NCBI RefSeq assembly: GCF_029625905.1
Contig: NZ_JARTLM010000002.1
Coordinates: forward strand, 62,001 to 126,000
DNA length: 64,000 nt
Origin: Hydrogenovibrio sp. 3SP14C1
Lineage (GTDB): Bacteria; Pseudomonadota; Gammaproteobacteria; Thiomicrospirales; Thiomicrospiraceae
Reading direction: 5' to 3'
Made by a program: the position numbers and the translations under genes. Below are positions 60,110 to 64,000 of this stretch, piece by piece. The notes beneath the pieces are model-generated. The model had not been told where the DNA came from and searched no databases. It was given only the letters and a program-made list of their open reading frames with translations. The stretch's first letter is position 1. Each line of letters starts with the position of its first letter.

Positions 60110-62377
60110 ATGAATCAGGAAGCGCAAGAAGCACTGGATAAAGCTCTGAAAGGGCCTAAGTTTGAAAAACGTATCAAGCGAAGAAACCTGGTTGATAAAG
60201 GGTGGGCATCGAGTATTTCGGTTGGTGGCGTGGGCGTCATCTTATCTGTTTTATTGATTATGGTTTTCTTGGTGTATGTGGTTGCGCCATTGTTTATGAC
60301 GGCGACCGTTGATAAGCATTCTGAATATGATTTGCCCGGTGGTTCAGCAGAAAAAACGCTTTTCTATGGCATGGATGAATATAAAGAGACTGCTATGCGG
60401 ATTACTCAATCGGGCAAGATGATTGGGTTTGATGCACGTGATGGACACATTCTAACGGAATCCGACTTGCCTTTGAGCGGTCAGCAAGTGACCAGTTTTA
60501 CTACGGTCAACAATCCTAATAAAATTATTGCATTTGGTTTGTCTGATGGAACGGTGTTGTTTGCAAAATATGATTATAAAGTTTCTTATCCCAATAATGA
60601 GCGGACGATTACGCCTTCTTTAACTTTTCCTTATGGCGAAGATCCTATTGAATTAGGGGATGCTGCGATTAAAAAAGTCGCAGCCCGAGTCAATGACTCT
60701 CAACTGGTATTGGCGTATCAGGTCGAAGGGGATAACAGCATCCAATTGAAGCAGTTTGATAAGATTGAATCCATGCTGACGGAGGGGGTAACGCTTGAAG
60801 AATATGCTTCAGGAACTGTTTCTAATAATTTAAACACCGATTGGCTAATGCTGGGCGGTAATATGCGAAACCTTTATTTGGTGTCAGATAATGGTGCGGC
60901 ACTCTATTTTAATATTGGGGATGTTTCAAACCCTGAGTTATTGCAAAAAGTAAATTTAGTGACTGGAGAGGAGATTATTTCCGCCCTACATTTTTTGTTG
61001 GGGGATTATTCTTTGATGGTCGGAACCAATAAAGGTCGTGTTTTACAATGGTTTCCCGTTCGGGATAAAAACAACAATTTTCAGTTAGAGTCGATTCGCA
61101 GTTTCGATGTTTCTAAAAAACCGGTTTCTTATATCGCCATAGAGCATAACCGGAAAGGGTTTGTTACCCTGGATCAGGCGAATCAAATTAACTTATATAA
61201 TGCGACTTCAGAGCGTCACTTGGCTTCTGAGCAGTTAACCTCTGGCTTGAACTATCTCTTGATGGCTCAACGGGGCAATGGGGCTTTAGTTGAGACAGCA
61301 GATGGTAAAGTGATTACCTACGATATTAAAAATGAACATCCTGATGTTTCTTTTTCTAGCTTGTGGGGCAAGGTTTGGTATGAAGGGTATGAAGAGCCTT
61401 CTTATACTTGGCAATCCTCTTCGGCCAGTGCTGACTTTGAACCCAAGTTTTCAATGGTACCTTTAACCTTTGGTACGATTAAAGCAGCGCTCTATTCTAT
61501 GCTATTTGCCGTGCCGCTTGCCGTTCTAGCAGCGATCTTTACCGCTTTCTTTATGGACAATAAAACCCGTCAAATCGTTAAGCCAGCGATTGAGTTGATT
61601 GAAGCGCTTCCAACGGTTATTTTAGGGTTTCTTGCCGGGCTTTGGTTAGCCCCTTATATGGAAGCGAATCTAGCAGGTTTCTTTGCCGTTATGATTGTTG
61701 TGCCATTGGGCGTGATGCTCTTTGGGTTCAGTTGGTCAAAACTGCCAGAACCGTTACGTTTATTGGTGCCGACAGGAAAACGTGCCATCTTAATGATCCC
61801 TGTCGTGATTTTCTTAGGTTGGTTTGCATTGTCTCTCAGCTCTCCAATTGAAAATGTCTTCTTTAATGGCGATATGCGGCACTGGTTAACCTACAGTGCA
61901 GGCATCGATTTTGACCAGCGAAATGCGCTGGTCATCGGGTTTGCCATGGGGTTTGCGTTGATTCCAACCATCTTCTCGGTGGCCGAAGATGCCATTTACA
62001 ATGTACCGAGTTACTTGGTAAACGGGTCTTTAGCGTTAGGGGCAAGTGGTTGGCAAACGTTAGTCGGTGTGGTTTTGCCCACCGCGAGCCCAGGGATTTT
62101 CTCCGCGATTATGCTTGGGTTCGGACGAGGCATTGGTGAAACGATGATTGTGTTAATGGCTTCCGGTAACACACCATTAATGGATGTGAATATTTTCCAA
62201 GGAATGAGAACCCTGTCAGCCAACCTGGCGGTTGAAATGCCTGAAGCAGAAGTGTACAGCTCACATTATCGTGTGCTCTTCTTGTCGGGGCTGATTCTGT
62301 TTATCTTCACATTTGTCTTCAATACGCTGGCCGAAGTGGTGCGTGAGCGTATGCGTCGTAAGTATGGATCTTTATAA
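60110..62377 (+). CDS. pstC: Phosphate ABC transporter permease PstC, long form
   Basis: About 755 residues from the ATG at 60110, six bases after TAGGA. The frame runs further up to a TTG at 60095. One membrane helix at about 45-65, then an insertion of roughly 380 residues (about 70-445, beta-rich, WD-like repeats), then the PstC-type permease region with the EAA-like segment VPSYLVNGSLALGASGWQTL. E. coli PstC is only about 320 residues; long forms exist in other gammaproteobacteria. It forms the phosphate channel with PstA. No pstS precedes it here. Followed by pstA after 11 bp. Confidence 0.9.
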   Translation: MNQEAQEALDKALKGPKFEKRIKRRNLVDKGWASSISVGGVGVILSVLLIMVFLVYVVAPLFMTATVDKHSEYDLPGGSAEKTLFYGMDEYKETAMRITQSGKMIGFDARDGHILTESDLPLSGQQVTSFTTVNNPNKIIAFGLSDGTVLFAKYDYKVSYPNNERTITPSLTFPYGEDPIELGDAAIKKVAARVNDSQLVLAYQVEGDNSIQLKQFDKIESMLTEGVTLEEYASGTVSNNLNTDWLMLGGNMRNLYLVSDNGAALYFNIGDVSNPELLQKVNLVTGEEIISALHFLLGDYSLMVGTNKGRVLQWFPVRDKNNNFQLESIRSFDVSKKPVSYIAIEHNRKGFVTLDQANQINLYNATSERHLASEQLTSGLNYLLMAQRGNGALVETADGKVITYDIKNEHPDVSFSSLWGKVWYEGYEEPSYTWQSSSASADFEPKFSMVPLTFGTIKAALYSMLFAVPLAVLAAIFTAFFMDNKTRQIVKPAIELIEALPTVILGFLAGLWLAPYMEANLAGFFAVMIVVPLGVMLFGFSWSKLPEPLRLLVPTGKRAILMIPVVIFLGWFALSLSSPIENVFFNGDMRHWLTYSAGIDFDQRNALVIGFAMGFALIPTIFSVAEDAIYNVPSYLVNGSLALGASGWQTLVGVVLPTASPGIFSAIMLGFGRGIGETMIVLMASGNTPLMDVNIFQGMRTLSANLAVEMPEAEVYSSHYRVLFLSGLILFIFTFVFNTLAEVVRERMRRKYGSL

Positions 62378-62388
62378 AGGATATTGAC

Positions 62389-64000
62389 ATGAAAGAGTGG
62401 TTCAAAAAAGGCGAGCATTGGGTTTGGTTTAGTGCCTCAACTGTCAGTATCAGTGTTGTATTGGTGATTGGGTTGTTGTTAATGATTTCATTTCGTGGCT
62501 TGGTGCATTTTTGGCCGCATGAGGTGTATGAATATGAAGTCAAAACAGACAATGGCAAAATTGAGCAGGTTGTCGGAGAGTTGCACGACACCAAGCTAAA
62601 AGAATTTCAAGATAAATCCTATAAGGATGGAATCAAAAAGATTCCTCAGTTTTTGATTAAGGTTGGAAATCGAGATGTCTATGGGATTGACTTCCGCTGG
62701 ATCAATACGGCACAAATTGTCGGGCGTCAAGATGTCTTAGCCGATGATGTGACTGTTATTGAGCGATATGAATGGGGGAATGTGTATGGCTATCTAGCGT
62801 TGATCAAACAAGATGGTAAAACGCTTGCAACAGGTAAGGCTGTTCTTCCTAAGATGCAGAAGTTGGTGGATGAGGGACAAGCACTTAACGCTGAAATTAA
62901 TCATATCGAAAAAGTGGTTTTAGGGGGCATTAATTATGACCTTGAGCAGTTGCGTTTAGAGCAAAAACGGTTAGAAGCGAAAGGCACTTATACAGCAGAA
63001 ATTGCCCGCGAATTAGCAGAAAAGCGAAAAGCACTGAATGTGAAGTTTGAATCGCATCAAGACGCTCTAAAGAGTCTTTATAAAGAATCAAAAAGCTTAG
63101 GCGAAGTCACCCTCGATATCGCTGGTGGAAAAGTGATTCATGTACCGATTAAATCGATTGTACGTTTCTGGCAACCGAATAACATGGTTATGAGTGAGAA
63201 GGTCGGCTTTTTCTTTGATTCAATCGGTCACTTTTTGCTGGATGAACCACGAGAAGCAAACACGGAAGGTGGTGTTTTTCCAGCCATTGTCGGTACCATC
63301 ACTATGGTGATTTTGATGGCAATCTTTGTTACCCCAATGGGTGTGATTGCCGCAATCTATATGAGTGAATATGCCAAAGATGGGTTGGTGTTAAGAATGG
63401 TTAGAATTTCCATTAATAACCTTGCTGGGGTTCCTTCAATCGTTTTCGGTATCTTTGGGCTAGGGTTTTTTGTTTACATTATAGGGGGGTCGATTGATGA
63501 ACTCTTCTATAGTTATGCTTTGCCAAGTCCAACGTTTGGTACACCTGCATTATTATGGGCTTCTTTGACCATGGCATTATTAACGTTACCGGTTGTGATT
63601 GTTTCAACTCAAGAAGGTCTTTCTCGTATTCCAAGAGCATTGAGAGAAGGTGGCTTGGCGTTAGGAGCGACCAAGTCAGAGACCATTATGAAAATTGTGT
63701 TGCCAATGTCCATGCCTGCGATAATGACAGGGTTGATTCTAGCAGTCGCTCGTGCAGCAGGGGAAGTAGCGCCTTTGATGTTGGTCGGGGTGGTTAAATT
63801 AGCCCCTGAATTACCGATTGATCTAAATGCACCATTTGTCCACTTAGATAGAAAGTTTATGCACCTTGGTTTCCATATCTATGATGTCGGCTTTCAAAGC
63901 CCGAATGTAGAAGCATCACAACCATTGGTTTATGCGACGTCATTATTGTTGGTGTTAATCATTGTTGGCTTGAATTTAGGTGCGATTACGATCCGTAACA
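62389..64000 (+). CDS. pstA: Phosphate ABC transporter permease PstA, long form (cut by window end)
   Basis: Starts at ATG 62389 and is open at the right edge, 537 codons visible. A membrane helix (VSISVVLVIGLLLMISF) and then a long insertion with coiled-coil-like DLEQLRLEQKRLEAKG, then the permease core with VPSIVFGIFGLGFF and the EAA motif LREGGLALGATKSETIMKIV. PstA is about 300 residues in E. coli, so both permeases of this pair carry large extra parts. pstB would be expected next. Confidence 0.88.
   Translation, partial: MKEWFKKGEHWVWFSASTVSISVVLVIGLLLMISFRGLVHFWPHEVYEYEVKTDNGKIEQVVGELHDTKLKEFQDKSYKDGIKKIPQFLIKVGNRDVYGIDFRWINTAQIVGRQDVLADDVTVIERYEWGNVYGYLALIKQDGKTLATGKAVLPKMQKLVDEGQALNAEINHIEKVVLGGINYDLEQLRLEQKRLEAKGTYTAEIARELAEKRKALNVKFESHQDALKSLYKESKSLGEVTLDIAGGKVIHVPIKSIVRFWQPNNMVMSEKVGFFFDSIGHFLLDEPREANTEGGVFPAIVGTITMVILMAIFVTPMGVIAAIYMSEYAKDGLVLRMVRISINNLAGVPSIVFGIFGLGFFVYIIGGSIDELFYSYALPSPTFGTPALLWASLTMALLTLPVVIVSTQEGLSRIPRALREGGLALGATKSETIMKIVLPMSMPAIMTGLILAVARAAGEVAPLMLVGVVKLAPELPIDLNAPFVHLDRKFMHLGFHIYDVGFQSPNVEASQPLVYATSLLLVLIIVGLNLGAITIRN

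Noticed and set aside
1-64000. CRISPR arrays, transposases, phage genes
   Set aside because: No regularly spaced repeats with unique spacers and no transposase or integrase frames were found.

Overview
The window reads as chromosomal DNA of a free-living, Gram-negative gammaproteobacterium. The gene content (LPS heptose and Kdo genes, ffs-dnaX-ybaB-recR, ileS-lspA, an ectoine operon, a glycogen operon and a possible Cyc2-like outer-membrane cytochrome) suggests a marine sulfur- or iron-oxidising autotroph of the Thiomicrospira/Hydrogenovibrio type. That assignment is inference from gene content and style, not from a database search. I saw no phage, transposase, insertion sequence or CRISPR array.

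Layout. 1-4.4 kb: the end of rlmH, a small stress membrane protein, a patatin lipase, an outer-membrane phospholipase A1, a PilZ protein and an unknown. 4.6-12.2 kb: rpsT, murJ, ribF, ileS, lspA, a decayed-looking flavoprotein-like gene and a 56-codon reverse-strand ORF. 12.3-19 kb: a lytic transglycosylase, rlmKL, a probable CZB-GGDEF diguanylate cyclase and hemN. 19-24 kb: lipopolysaccharide genes waaA, kdsD and a pagL-like gene (reverse), then hldE and gmhA (forward). 24.1-35.9 kb: one forward run glk-glgC-GH57-malQ-glgB-glgA-glgP, which holds both glycogen synthesis and breakdown. 36-37.9 kb: a DUF3392-type membrane protein, greB, an LPP20-like lipoprotein and an acidic unknown.

38-42.9 kb: ectA-ectB-ectC, then a dedicated aspartate kinase and a TPR membrane protein whose gene overlaps it. 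The operon has a long structured leader behind a promoter framed by an inverted repeat. 43.2-45.6 kb: a periplasmic thioredoxin-like protein, a TolC-like channel and a minimal adaptor with no pump gene. 45.6-50.6 kb (mostly reverse): a DUF4870-type protein, an old-yellow-enzyme reductase, tRNA-Asn, a monoheme cytochrome-porin resembling Cyc2, a degenerate tRNA-like remnant, a Met/Gly-rich Spy-like protein and a DUF2202 ferritin-like protein. This last stretch looks like an accessory metal or electron-transfer island beside a tRNA. 50.8-54.4 kb: two tandem SRP RNA genes, then dnaX, ybaB and recR. 54.4-64 kb: argF and argD (reverse), ilvE, a zinc-finger protein, glnA (reverse, with a sigma-54-type promoter), then pstC and the start of pstA.

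The most unexpected structure is a recurring 10-bp palindrome, CCAGGCCTGG. There are eight exact copies plus several near copies, scattered about every 4-5 kb. Some form the stem of transcription terminators; others lie inside coding regions, including just after an A-run in dnaX.
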